DNA from: Anarhynchus alexandrinus
Lineage: Eukaryota > Chordata > Aves > Charadriiformes > Charadriidae
DNA length: 64,000 nt
NCBI GenBank assembly: GCA_008711295.1
Contig: VUYV01000003.1
Span: 5,215,326 to 5,279,325 of the forward strand
Direction of reading: 5' to 3'
Made by a program: the position numbers and the translations under genes. The notes below the pieces were generated by a model. It did no database searches, was not told the DNA's origin, and was given only the letters and a program-made list of their open reading frames with translations. Numbering within the stretch: position 1 is the stretch's first letter; each line of letters begins with the position of its first letter. Positions 38,301-51,181 of the stretch are shown here, piece by piece.

Positions 38301-41300
38301 ATCTTTCATTATTCCTGTCCTGTAAACAGAATAAACAAAGCACAATGTCATATAATCAGCAAAGAGAAAGCGTTCGAAGCCTATGTAGTTCCTCATAAAG
38401 ACTACACAGCCTACTGCAAATGTTTTGTCACATAAATTTATTTATTTTTCTACCAAGAAAAAAACTGGCTAGAAAGGTTATGGACTATACTGAAAATACC
38501 AAGATAGGTGAAAGAGTAGCAAAAAGAAATACAGGAGAACCGTGAGAAAAACATTTCAAACAGTTCACTCGAGGCCTGTATGAACTTTGAAACTCCTATA
38601 AATGCAAGGAACAATTATTTTCTGAAATTTTAAGGATCAGAAATGAAGATGTTTTTAGTTTCTTTAATCAGAATGTAATTTATTTTTAAAGAAGATTTGC
38701 TTGGTCTACATTATTTTGAGGAAGTAGAAGAAAATTTATTCTAATAATTTTTCAACAGGTGGGCTAAGAAATGCCAAAAGATGGTCAGTTGTTCACTAAG
38801 CAGTAGGTTGGGAAGGAAAAAAAAAAGAAAGGAACGAGAACAGAGAATCCAGCTGATGACTGTTGGTTTTTCCTATAGGGTTAAGCAGTCTTGTCTCTCA
38901 GTGTCTTCAGTGGGTGTTATTCTGTGGTTTTTTAATGCCCAGTTCACTGACTGGGAAGCAGGAAAATATTCTTCCTTTGCCTTTTTCTCTACCCAAATAT
39001 TAGAAATCAAACTCAATCAGCTCTGTATTGTCATTAAAATATATTTTCACCAGTACATGAGCTTTTGGCAGATAATATCAAGTCCATTCCAAATCTTCAA
39101 GCATTTTTTAAAGATGTATTAAAGGAAGATGGAGTACAGTTTTTTGAACCACAATGATACTGTGTCAGCCATGGAAACAAGTGGAAAAGATTAATATTGG
39201 TACACTCTTAAGCTTCACAGAACAAACTCTCCAGATAACACATTATAATCAATAACGAAGAAGTCTAAATTGCAATTCGGTCTTCTTGTATAAAAATGAA
39301 ACTTTCCTAGCTACAGTATTCAACTTAATTGAAGTATCATTGAAGAATTCTTTTCAGAAGGGAACTGTTACCCCTATGAAATGAAAACATTTTTGAGGAA
39401 CAGCTTGATTACTGAATAGTTCCTTCCTTTGTAATGCTAATTATTCTTATAAAGAAGCCGCAAATAGAAAAAAGGGCTGTATCCAGTTTCAGGTACAAAA
39501 CATGTAAAATATGTCTTTCAGATGAGGAAACATTTTTCATCAAATACGCTAAGACTGCATGTTTTCATTGTAAAGATCATTACCTCTCTGAGGCCAGACT
39601 CACAAATGTGCTAAAAGATGTTAAAAAGTAGCCTTAGCAGTTTTGGAACATAACTTTGCCTACACAGATTTGTAAATTTCAACCACATGTCTATGCAAAT
39701 CATGTAGTTTTGATATATTTTAATTAAAAGTAACAATGTTAATAAATATCTTGAAAGAGAAGACTTTCTTGCACTAGTTTTATCAAAAGAAAACACCAGA
39801 CTTAGTGTGCTTGTGTGTACTTCTGTGTGCTCAAATAGTTCTCAGTCTGGTTACATCTCATGGTCGCACAGAAAACTTGCTTAAACATGTGTTCAGTTAT
39901 ATATGATTTCAGCACAATTTTAGCAGGACTCTGAAGTTTAGCACATGCTTAAGTGTTTTAATCTCAAGATTTTATTTTTTTTTTTATTTACAACACTACT
40001 GCTGACATAAGTCCAGAAAAAGGGAAAGAAGACTGGAATTATTTTTATATTTATGTACATTTCTATAAAATCTGTACAGTCTTCACAGCTTTTATACAAT
40101 CAATATTGCTTTAGCAGCAGTATTAGAATTGTTGTAATTCCATCTAGATCTAAAAGCTTCTTTCATAGTCTCATGCTATCTATTTGATTCTATAGATTAA
40201 TATTAATAGTTATTAATTTCATTGCTGTAATGCCCGTGGCTGAACTTTACTGATCTTCAAATGGCTCCAAAGTGCTTTCAAATTAAGTGCAGGGCAAAAG
40301 ACAACTGGATGGATATAAGCAAACAGACAGGAAGTTAAAGGAATTGATGAGCTAATATTGTCAGTGTGCTAAGCAGTAGACTTAGCACAACAGCATGACA
40401 ATGACTGTCAAGTGCTTTTTTGTTGTTGGATTTTTTTGGCTGACATCATGCTTAGAGACGAGAAAGAGTACTAGCTTATATTTGATGTGACAGAAGAAAA
40501 GGAATCAGAAAAGAGAGAAAAAATAAAGGCTGATGTCAAAATGGGAACAAGCTACAAGAATAAATCATGCAGCAGCATTCTGGATATTCTTGAGCACTAC
40601 AAAGGACACCAAGTCAAAATTTATGACTAATCCACGTCTTTAATGAAACAGTTTATGTCATCAGTGACAAAGGGAACGGAAAAAGTAAGAGAGCAATCTC
40701 TCTATCCTATCATTATCAAAATGTGAGCTAAAGAAAAACAAACAAAAAAACCTAAAACCCAAACCAACTCAAAAAAATAAAGCAGCTCATGAGATGATAG
40801 TCATATGATCTTATACAGGTGTTAAAACACAACTGTCCTGCTCTTCCGTGGTCATGCTGCAGGTCAACTGCCATCACTCAGTGAAGTCAGGGAAACTTCC
40901 GTGTCCTAGATGAAAAGAATATTTAATAATTTTTTCTTTATTTTTTCTGAAGTTTGGGGCAAACAAGAATTTCATAGAACTTTGGGGAATACCTGGAATA
41001 GATCTAAATTCCATAGCACTATTGGCCCATCAGGGACCACCATGACACACTCCTATGACTAACCGCATCATACCTAACACTTGCAGTCATCCAAAGGACA
41101 CTTGCTCATACAGGAACAAATAAGTCAATATTGCATTTATCAAAGACAAAATGAAGTATGATAAAAAAGGACTGTTGTAACGGGACAGCTGGATTAGTTC
41201 GCATGCTTAAACTATTAGAGGAAACTGCTATAGAAAAGATTAAATATAATAGTGAGTGAAGAAAAGCCCTTCTCCCTTTTAGTTTTGATAAAAAAAATGT

Positions 41301-42160
41301 TATTTTTCTTTATAATACATGTTTCAGAGTTCCTGAGGTTAAAAATCTCTTTACTGGCAAGACAGGATATCTACAGTGCCTTGTTTACACTGATCTATGT
41401 TGACCTGTGAAAATCTTTTGTAGGTTGTGAAGGAAGTAATCACCTTGAATAGCCAAAAAAACATTTTGTCTTGTTAAACTTGTTAAGCAAGTTTCCTTTT
41501 TGCTGATGCTTTCTGTGATAAGTGAAGATGGACACATTCACTCTGAACTAGCTGTGGTCATCAACATCTTCAACATAAGCTACTGAAGAGAAAGTTGTGA
41601 TGACTACTGATAAGAAAGGGAAGGGAAGGGAAGGGAAGGGAAGGGAAGGAACTAGAATCAAATATTTAAAGTAAATTGGGTATTTGCTCAAAATATTTAA
41701 TTTTTGCAATAATAATAATGAAAAACATTCTAGGCAACTTAAAAAGTTTCCCATTTTAGTATATAAGTATAGAAAATGACACCAAATAGATACGTTTTTA
41801 TATGTCTAAAGGAAATTGTTGACTGAACAATTTCTGTAGCTGTAGCTACTTTTATGCATAGCTAAAGTAAAAAATGACAGCCTAAATCTTAAGATGCAAA
41901 AACCTAGAAAAAATACTTCCATATTCAGTTTTCCTGCTGATTTGATAGGTAAAGAACATATAAGAAAATAGATTTTATTATTTAAAAAAATCCTTTGTAT
42001 TAAATTTAATATAGCCCTTAACGTAAGAGATTTTGATTTATTTTTTTTATAATTGCTGGGAATTAATAAATCATGAATTTTATGTAAAATAAAGGGGATT
42101 AGTAAATTAGAGTGAATTTCTGCCTAGCTGCCTAGCTATTTAATACTTTTTTTTAATTTA
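35372..42160. other. Unique AT-rich DNA, no gene seen
   Basis: About 6.8 kb with no recognisable gene. A 113-codon frame at 38781-39122 begins in a lysine/arginine run from a purine tract and has no domain. A pyrimidine tract ending TTTTTGCAG at about 36271-36280 resembles a splice acceptor but has no clear partner. The GGGAA repeat at 41617 is listed separately. Confidence 0.5.
41617..41649 (+). repeat. GGGAA pentanucleotide repeat
   Basis: About six perfect units of GGGAA, purine-only on the plus strand. Likely a length-variable microsatellite. Confidence 0.9.
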
Positions 42161-42254
42161 GAAATACTTAAATTCAAGAGCATGCATTTTTTGTCACCTG
42201 GGTTATAGAAATATTTAAATTCAAGAGCCTGCATTTTTTGTGACCTGGGTTATA
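42161..42254 (+). repeat. Tandem duplication of a 47-bp unit
   Basis: Units 42161-42207 and 42208-42254 begin GAAATACTTAAATTC and GAAATATTTAAATTC and both end CACCTGGGTTATA or GACCTGGGTTATA. They differ at three positions, so this is a local duplication of moderate age. A shorter doublet (CTAGCTGCCTAGCT) lies just upstream at about 42124. Confidence 0.9.
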
Positions 42255-42574
42255 GTTTGAGGATTGTACAACTCACAATTTAGCCAAGATGATAACACCA
42301 GAAAATAATCTCACTAAAACTCTTTTTAAAAACACAGATCTGACTTTCCATTTTGATCTCTTTTGTCTCTGGGATCTTCAGCATATCACCACTGAGTACA
42401 TGTGACCTATTGTATCTCATCTTTTTATGATCCTTAAAGAGATTATAAAGCCTCTAAAGTATAATGTGAAAAAGTATTCATTAATTCACCAAATGAATGA
42501 CTGTAGTTGAAAAATTCAGTGAATTTGTTTATAATAGACAATACACTAAAAGTACATAGTAGTTGATCTCCATC
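42255..42574. other. Unique DNA between tandem duplication and LTR
   Basis: AT-rich, no gene or repeat recognised. Confidence 0.5.
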
Positions 42575-43173
42575 TGTGGTGGGCTGATCTTGGCTGGACA
42601 CCAGGTGTCCACCAAGATGCTCTATAACTCCCCCTCCTCAGCAGGACAGGGAGGGTAGAAAATAAAATGGAAAAGAACTCATGGGTCAAGATAAAGGCAG
42701 TTTAATAAACAGAAAGCAAAGTCTGTGCATGGAAGCAAAGGAAAGCAAAAGATTTATTCTCTACTTCCCATCAGCAGGTGATGTCCAGCTACTTCCCAGG
42801 AAGCAGGACTTCAGTATGTGTAGCAGTTGCTGCAGAAGACAAATGTCATAATAACAAATGCCCACCTCCCCCAGTCCTCCTCCTTTCTCTTAGCTTTTAT
42901 TGCTGAGCAGACGACATATCGTACGGAATACGCTTTTGGTCAACTGTTGGGGTCAGCTGCCTTAGCTATGTCCCCTCCCAAGATCTTGCTCACCCCCAGC
43001 CTACTGGTGAGGGTGGAAAGTTGGAGAGACAGCCTTGACGCTGTGCAGGTGCTGCTCAGCAGCAACCAAAACTCTGGTGTGTTATCAACACCCTTCTAGC
43101 TACCAATACAAAGCACAGCACTACGAGGGCTGCTATAGGGAAAATTAACTCCATTTCAGCCAGACCCAATACA
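42575..43173 (-). mobile_element. Solo LTR, ERVL-like family, minus strand (copy 2)
   Basis: A 599-bp element whose plus-strand sequence begins TGTGGTGGGCTGATC and ends CAGCCAGACCCAATACA, so on the minus strand it reads TGTATTGGGTCTGGCTG...CCACCACA with TG/CA termini. Orientation, length and the internal AATAAA motif match the LTR at 34616-35213. The block 42641-43015 is identical to 34682-35056, while both ends differ from that copy. Flanking pentamers (CCATC left, CTATA right) do not match. No internal retroviral sequence is present. Confidence 0.82.
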
Positions 43174-43983
43174 CTATACCATGAAGTGTTCAATTTTAAC
43201 AGCCGTGTATTCTATATTATTTCCCATTGAATAAGCAATAGGAGGTCTTAACTTCTCCACTGAACTGTCAAGGACACATTTCATATTGTTCATCTTCTAA
43301 TGGTTCCCCCCTTCTTCTGAAGAGAATTTCCAAAGACCAGACATGATCAATTTGTTATTAATCTATTTAGTCTTTTTGAATTTATTTGTCTGTAGTCGTA
43401 TTTTTTTTTCAATATTAATACTGAATTGTTCTTCATCTTGTCTTCATATACATGTATTCAATATAACTTTGTCAATTTGCATTCCACTAGCTCATGTGTC
43501 TTCTCTTTTCTAATTCTGATGCAGTATCTAAATAGCTACTAAAATCATCATAAAGCTGAAAGTGGGAATTCTCTGAATCACTGAAACCATATTCCTCTTG
43601 TAATTATTTCTTTCTAAGTTAATGGAAGTGAGATATCACCCTTCCACTTCCCCAGTGGAGGCTTCTTTGTTCTCTGTTGCAGGACTTTGTGTAGCCTTTG
43701 GATGCTTCAGATGATTCACATCTGAAAAAAGTTGTTGCTCTTATTCCAGGAGAAAATTTGATAAAACTGATAAAACTGATCAAATGGTTAGATTAGCACT
43801 TTGCAGTCCTTTACATTTCTTTGATTAGGCTTGGGAAGAAGGTACAGTAACTATGAGCATAAGTGCATTATTTTTTCTTTACTTCCAAACCCTTTCAGCT
43901 TAATCATATTATTGGAAACTACTACAAAACTATCTTTGCTTATCTCTGTCTCTGCTATATCACTTTCTCTTGTGCTATTGCAG
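43174..43983. other. Unique AT-rich DNA, no gene seen
   Basis: No gene recognised. A doublet GATAAAACT GATAAAACT occurs near 43760. Confidence 0.5.
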
Positions 43984-44026
43984 GTTATTTTGAAAGGTCT
44001 GCAGATTCTTTCCCTTTTGGTAAATG
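43984..44026 (+). other. Candidate 43-bp micro-exon
   Basis: Preceded by a pyrimidine-rich tract ending TGCTATTGCAG and followed by AAATG/GTAAGT, a strong donor. Two of three frames are open. Very short, so chance pairing of splice-like sites is likely. Confidence 0.13.
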
Positions 44027-44188
44027 GTAAGTGAAACTGTATCTACTATGCAATACAACTGTATCTGCAAATATGCAGACAAAAATAATGAGAATCAATT
44101 CCTTTGCCAGCACTTCATTATCTCTATTTACTTCAATTAATTTTTGCCTGTCTATACTAGGTATCAAACAAAGAAATAAACAAACACC

Positions 44189-44445
44189 AGACCTACTAGA
44201 TAATCTTGGAAAATCATCTAGCCCAAGCTAAAGATAAAATTGAACACACTTCAATCATTCCTGAGAGAAAGCTGTATAAACTGCCTTTCAAAAATTCCAA
44301 GAAACAGGATCCCATAAATTCCTGAGCAAAATATTCCAAAGTTTCATTGCATACACCACAAGAAAGATTTCTAACCAGAATTTATCCAATTTGTCAAGAT
44401 TTTCTGAATTACAGTTCAGTCTGGACACTAGTTCCTATAACTTCT
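44189..44445 (-). mobile_element. Ancient CR1 LINE fragment, minus strand
   Basis: Read in reverse, this matches the distal coding and 3' part of old CR1 subfamilies. Plus-strand landmarks in order are CATCTAGCCCAA, TCAATCATTCCTGAGAG, TTTCAAAAATTCC, AATATTCCAAAGTTTC, AAGAAAGATTTCTAACC and GTCTGGACACTAGTTC, in the same order and spacing as the complement of CR1. The octamer tail is not recognisable and divergence is high, so the insertion is probably much older than the copies at 11.0 and 54.9 kb. It codes for nothing. Confidence 0.6.
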
Positions 44446-47400
44446 ACAAAGTTGTCTTTCCTAAATTTGAAAAGACTCAAGGATATTTTCATATTACTGA
44501 AGTAATATGAAGGAAGGAAAGAAGGGAAGGAGAGAGGTAAGGCAGAAATTGAGATAATCTCACAGAAATAGTCAAGATGCTTGCTTCTTGTTACCTCCTA
44601 AAAAGGAACATTTGCCTCATCACCATTTAAAAAAATTTCTTCACTTTTATTTCATAAATATAAAACCGATGTCTTTAGACTCTTACAGGATTGAATACAC
44701 TACATAAAAAACTCACAAACATTGTTGCGTCCATCATTATAATATCCTGGAGCTATATACTTATTCTTGCCTTCATATTCCAGAAGCAAATAACATTGGC
44801 AGACCCAGAGGGATTATATGGCACTTAGAAACTTACCATGAATTTTCTATGTCCCTGCTGAAAGCCTTGCCCACAAGCTTACTCTCACTCCCCCCTCAGC
44901 TTCTTTCATCTTGAGAACTCTCATTAGTAGTAATAAAATGTTCATGATTAAAGCCTAACAAAGTATCAACGACATCCTTAAGCTGTTCTTTATATTCAGA
45001 ATGACTGGAGAGCTTCTTCCTAGAAGGCATGGCACGTTCAGGCATGACAGTGTTGTCAATAGAAAGACCTGTTTTATTTTCCAACTAAAAGCTAAAAGGT
45101 CACAGACTAGCCTTCTGCTTTCATAATATCATTGTCCCCCTCCCTTTCAAAAATGCTATTTCAGTTGTCTCTGTAAAAACACCTTTAGTTATTCAAGCCT
45201 AAACCATGGCACTTTTTTAGTCATGCTTCCTTCACCCTGGCTTTTTTGGTGTTTGTTTGGGGGTTTTTCCTCCTTTGTTCTTTTTTTTTTTTATTATTTC
45301 ATTTTTCAGTTTTTCCTCTGCTCTACTCAATCAAATATGTTCAACATTTCAACATTTCTAAGCAGTCTAAGTCATGCCTAACTTTATTCACTGAATGACT
45401 GAAATCTTTTGTGTGTATTTGTCTCCTCTCTATCCTGCTCTGTGTTATACATTGTGAAGTTATTTACTTGAGGATGATTGTATGTTCCTTTGATGAGAAA
45501 CTCCTTTCTCTTTGCCTGGTAACTCTTAGCTTGAGGAATTTATTTGCAAATAAAGGATATGCTGTATTGACAAATGCAAAGAGATTTGTGTCTGCAGGCC
45601 ACAGGCTCTCCGCTGCAAGCAAAGGGATTTTCTTCTTTCCTTTGCATTCTATTTGGAGACCAGAATAAAATAGGTATCAAGGCAGTAAGTTTGCTATGTG
45701 CTCCATTCAGAACAGGTCTCATCCTCTCTATTATTCATTCCCCTTTCCAAGAGTTTATCAGTTAAATTTCAATAACCTTAATGGAAGGTTTTGACAGACT
45801 TCTACAACACAGTTCACTTATTATCCATCTTGTTATCCATCGATACAGGGATAGGAGAGACAATCTTTTAGAATCATATGTCGTCTTTTTCTCTTAAGAT
45901 TTTTCCCAAGCACAGCAGGATTAGCTTTTACTGAAAAAGGTTTCACAAATAAAGTAGAAAAGTTGCTATCTTCTCCAGTTCAGCAGTTTTTTGGGTTTTG
46001 TTTTTTTTTTTTCTTCTCAGTGTATCGTTTGCTCTTGTCTTCTCTTGTCTAAAAAAACAAGATAGCAAGCATCTTGAAACACTGCTAGTCTATATAGAAA
46101 TAGAGTAAGGAAGTATGTGAAATGGATGGTGAATTTCTTTGGCTATAAAGAACTGGGTAAATGATGCATATTGCTGGATCATCACCCCACAATTATAATA
46201 ATAATTATAAATATATTAACTAAATATAACTAAATTATTATAGATATATTAATTTAATCTAATAAAGATATTTAATTAAAATATAAATAAAATATTATAA
46301 TAACATGTTGCTTGCAAAAAAATTAATCAGTTTACATAGACCTTTAAACAACAATCCACAGTGAAACATGCCATGAAAGTTCAGATTGTTGGTTCAAGAC
46401 TAATCAGAATAAATTTCATTGTATACAATCGTCAGAATTTTTTAGGACATCCTATTCCTTTCATGAAATTCCCTTAGAGTTGATTATACACAGTCATGAT
46501 ATAGTTATTTTTTGTAGACATATGGTAGGATTGGGATGAAGATGATGAAGGGAAAAAATAATTTCATTATCAACATTTGCTGTAAAGCTAAAAATTGCTA
46601 ATAACACCAATACATTAAATATGGCCTCTTTGGAGTCTATTTCAGTGTGAGATGGCTGTGTAATGTTCTTGCAGTGTGAAATTTATTTATGATTTTAAGA
46701 AAGTGAAAAGAAGCTTTTTGTTAAATATCTTATTCCATTAACTTTTTCTTTAAATGTCATTTGTTATATAAAAAAATTGACATGAATAAATACAACTGCC
46801 AAAGAAGTTATTAAAATATTAAAATTTTGTTATTGTTCTGTTATTTTGTTGTTTTAAATGACCTCTTATAAGAAGAATAAAATCAAAGTGATCTCATAAT
46901 ATCCAAAATGTCTTCAATTTTCAAAATAAATTTCTGGATGACTACTGAATTTTAGACAGTTCTATTAAACAGAAAAAAAGTAACAATTCTAATCTTCCAA
47001 GTTGCACTCAAGATTTTGTTAAACCGTTTAAGTCCTTTGACATTTTATTTCACGATGGCAATTCATCCTAAATCCTGTGCACTTATGGCTAAAAATGGTC
47101 ACCTACTGTTTAGCATACCATAATCCAGAATCCAACTTTAAACCCTTAGTCCTTTAAGCTTACAAATTCAATAAGGTATTAAAATGCTTTCCTACCTTAA
47201 AACAAATAAGCTGACTATGGACTTTCTTATAAGACTCCTTATAAGAGAGTGCTATTTCACGTGAACTAATGTACAGCATAAAATACATATTAAGATATGT
47301 ATGAATGCACCGCAAGTGTAGTATCTTGTACAATTCTGCAAGATTTGCAGTAAGATATGTAGTTAGACTTTTCTGAGGCCTTTGGTTTGAATATTCACTT

Positions 47401-50400
47401 TAAAAAAATGTGCTAAAAATAACTGTAATATTTTTTAAAATTACATCAGTCTATATAATTTTTTCTTCCATTGTTTATTATGTAGATTGGGATATCACCT
47501 AATTGCTGGTCTTTGTTTTCTTCTTTTTATTTTCCTTTTAAAAACATTTTCTCATTTCATTTGCTTTTTATTTGAGTAGGTTATATGTCACCTAATTTTA
47601 GCCACCTGGCCAAGCCGTTAGCTCCCTCTGTGGTCAATAAAGATATAGGTTTCCACAGGAGAATGTAAACCTGTGATAGAATGCAATGAGTTATTATCCT
47701 TTCTCCACTGAGTATAGACTGAACCTGAAAAACTGGATTAGACTAGACTATTAGTTTTTCGATGCCTAAAGTCAGATAACATGAGCCCACTGTTGATACT
47801 TTGGTGAATAAGTATTGTCTCATGTAGCTTAATAATATAAACATCCCTGTTAATTACTGACACAACTCCATTGCACATGCATGTGGCTCATTTGCAGCAC
47901 AGAAAGTCCTGTCCTATATTCCTTCTGTGTCTGATCTTTGTTTATAGATATGTATCATCCACCCACTGCCTAGTAACATCTTTGAAACTTCACATCATTT
48001 TTCATGTCATCATTCCTCCACACCCACTATTCTTATTTCACCTATATACAAAAGTCTATATAGTTTTGAATCCATCTTTCTGATTTATCATTTTTCTTTA
48101 TTGCTAAGCATAGGAAAATTTATTAACTCCGTGCAATATTTTGACAATTTCATGCATTTTAAATGATATGTAAGGAGAAATATGCTTGAAGTTAAGTATA
48201 TTGCATCAGTTAAATTTCATTGTATATGATTCTTGAATTGACAAAGTGCATAATCTTAAAGATATTCTTAATGTTTTAAGCTCTTTTAATGTTTATTCTT
48301 TAGCAATGATCAGTTTCATTTGTAGGGTTTTGAGATTCAGTGAAGACAGTACCCATAATTCCACTTTGAGAAATCATTTAAGGCATTAGATCAGAAAAGA
48401 TTTTGTGATGAATTTCAGAACTGAATTGTTATAACTGTTATAATGAGACACTGGCTGACATTATGAGAGCAGAATAACAAAAAATCTGAGTGCTGTCTAT
48501 ATCTCATTCTATAATATAATTTCTTACAACAGTGGATTTATTTTATTGTACAACACTATGATCACAAGGTTATTTAAATGGAATATAACAGCAAAGTTGC
48601 ATGTTAGGCAAACCACTGCCCACTTTTAAAAAGAAACAAGTTAAAGTTATGATTCCATACAAATTATGGTTTCACAATAAACAGAGCAAGATAGCTGAGG
48701 ACCATACTGTCTCCAGAGGCACAACCTCTGTGTGTGCTGAGAGGCTAGGGTGAAAGGAAAATCCAGGTACTCCATTATACCTCCTTAACCACAATGAAGT
48801 ACAGTCAATGCTGGCATTCACACAGATATTCATGAGCCAGCCAGTGTTCTTCTGGTCCCAGTAGCAAACCACCAGTATGTTGGAGGGGGGAGGGGGCTAG
48901 GAGGAACATAACACCACATGACACACTGCAAATATTTCAGGTTTTGTTTACTTCAACATGATTCATTTTGAATTTAGGTCTGGTGACTGGTATGAGCTTA
49001 AATGCCTTTTTCCTCTCCATTCCATGACAGATTCTCCCATGCTTTAGTTTGATAGCTCTGAGTGAATCAGGCAAGGCAGAGAGTTTGCCTCAAAATAACT
49101 TTGTTGATATGACGGAAAAGCACAATGTAGTCAATCATGATAAAGAAATATATAGGCACTATATAAGAAAGCACTGAGGCTTAATGAAAGGCAGTCTTGC
49201 TTTGCTGTGTTTTGCTGAAGAGAACCATTTTATGAATTCTATTTCCATTAGCCAGCACTTTTTTAATTGTAGGTAGCTCAGTTCGGTACAGTACAATTAC
49301 CAGCTTTCCATTCTTTTTGATGTACCCATGAATTCTCATTCCTTGTATGTTAGTTAGTTGTTCAGAGCCAAGGGAATACCTTTTCTCTTGATTAAACTGG
49401 TTTAAAAAGAATTTTGACTTGCTTAATTAGCTTCTCTAGAACTGCTAATAACCACATATCCTCCACTGTGAACCATGTAATTATTGTGACATTAATTCTC
49501 TCCCTGGGATACTTTATTCTTGATGTGATCATTTCTCTTTTTCGATTGCTGGCTGGTGATTTTACTACTGCAGAGTAATGAGCACCATAAGACATGTTTG
49601 ACTATTACTCAGGATCTTCAGTGTCCTTCCATATGATGCAAAGATTGTATCCATAAGTAGTAACAGCATGCTGGTTACTAGTGATAAAGCATAAAATAAA
49701 ATTTAAAAAAATCAGCAAAGCTTTTGAAATTATTCTAACACTGTGCAATAGTTTTCATGCATCCCTGTGTCAGCTTGTCACTCCATCACATCCACACCTC
49801 AGCAAAGTGAGGACAGAATGATGAAAGAAAATATTATTTCCTTTGCTTTAACAGCCAGAAATACTACAGATTTCTTAAAGAACACACAGCTCTTATAATT
49901 CCCTCTACTTTAAGACATGTTGGGCCTCCCAGTCTAAGGACACCAGTGTGGTTTGGTTCTTCTGGGGCAAGTCAGAGTGGCTACAAGCTTTCATAAGTTC
50001 TTTCTTCACAGCTGGGGGCTAAATAGACCATTCTTCTCTCTTTGTCAGACACACTATTGTTACACCGGGAACAGGGTTGAAAGAAACCCTACAATGCTTC
50101 TACATTGCTAACTATCCTATAAAGATATTTACACTGATGAGAGAGACATGATTTTTAGACCTACAATATTGAAAAATAGACCTTAATGTATTGAAAAGTC
50201 TTAATCAGTTTGTACATACAGAAGCGTTTTGGAGAACATCAGTTCGAAAATTCCCTAAGTGTAACCGTAAAAGGTAATAAACTGTAAAATCAGCAGGGAT
50301 ATGGGCATTTCTGCCCTTGGAAACTTTGTGTTATCTAGATTAGAGGAACAGCTTCTTTCTGGCTGGTGGAAAGAAAACCTGCCACCTACTTCTCTTACAT

Positions 50401-50761
50401 TTTCTAAACAGTTAAGCTATGTATATGCCATACTGATTTACATATCTGCATGACATCTGTGAAGCTACTTTTTGGTACTTCATGATCATGGGCATGAGTT
50501 TTGTTTTCTTCTAAGTTGTTGTGGGTATTGTTGCTCGATTGATTTATTTCTTAGACCCTTTCATATTTCAGCAGACAGCCTTACAAATTAAAACAAGTTG
50601 AAAAAAAATCTAGGAGGAATAAGATAGTTCTGGGGAGTTTAACCACCACCAGTCATCTTGCTTTATTAATTAATTAATTGACTAATTAATCTATGTGATA
50701 AGTAATGATTCTTAAAATGTTATTGTCATTAGCTGTTTTACATAAGAAAATAGTTACATAT
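44446..50761. other. Unique AT-rich DNA, no gene seen
   Basis: About 6.3 kb with no recognised gene. It includes purine-rich GGAAGGAAA DNA near 44510-44540, a 13-bp poly(T) near 45281, the very AT-rich block at 46193-46300, and TTAATTAATTAATT at 50666-50680. A somewhat GC-richer part at 48690-48890 with a 66-codon minus-strand frame (48672-48872) is unidentified. Confidence 0.5.
46193..46312. repeat. Extreme AT-rich block
   Basis: About 120 bp with almost no G or C, made of irregular ATTATAAT, ATAAATAT and TTAATTAA words. Low-complexity DNA; a matrix-attachment role is possible but cannot be shown. Confidence 0.6.
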
Positions 50762-51181
50762 TGTCAGGGCTCTTAGAGTACTACCAGCCCTTGCTGGCCC
50801 TGCTCAGCCTCCTTTGGGAACTCCTCCCACCCCTATATATGGCCGCATTTCAGCTGAGACTGGGGCCTTCAGTTCACTGCCCCATAGGAGTGCTGGTCTC
50901 CAGCCCTGTTCCCAGAATGGACCACAGGCTTACGCTTGTAACCATGTGTCCAGCCCCATTCCTGTCCCCTTCTCCTGCTGCTGGGTGGATTCTGACATCA
51001 GCTTCTCACTTGCCTGCCCAGGACTGTCAATAGACCCCGTTATAACACCTATCTCTGCCCAGTGTGGTCAGAACCTGTCAGAACCATGCCCATTGGTGAG
51101 AACACTGCCAGGCCTAGGGACACCCTTGGCTCACAGCTCCCAGTCCCTTAGCGAGCAGCTGGCCCCTTCTGCCCCCTGACA
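50762..51181 (+). mobile_element. GC-rich LTR-like element with perfect 8-bp inverted ends
   Basis: A 420-bp block much richer in G+C than its AT-rich flanks. It begins TGTCAGGG and ends CCCTGACA, a perfect 8-bp terminal inverted repeat with the canonical TG/CA of LTRs. A TATA-like motif (CCCCTATATATGG) lies about 70 bp from the left end, followed by GC-rich sequence, which fits U3-R order on the plus strand. A canonical AATAAA was not found. The flanking bases (ACATAT left, TGCATC right) show no clear target-site duplication. Open frames at 50761-51033 and 50814-51179 are proline/serine-rich and probably follow from base composition. A non-autonomous DNA transposon is an alternative. Confidence 0.6.
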
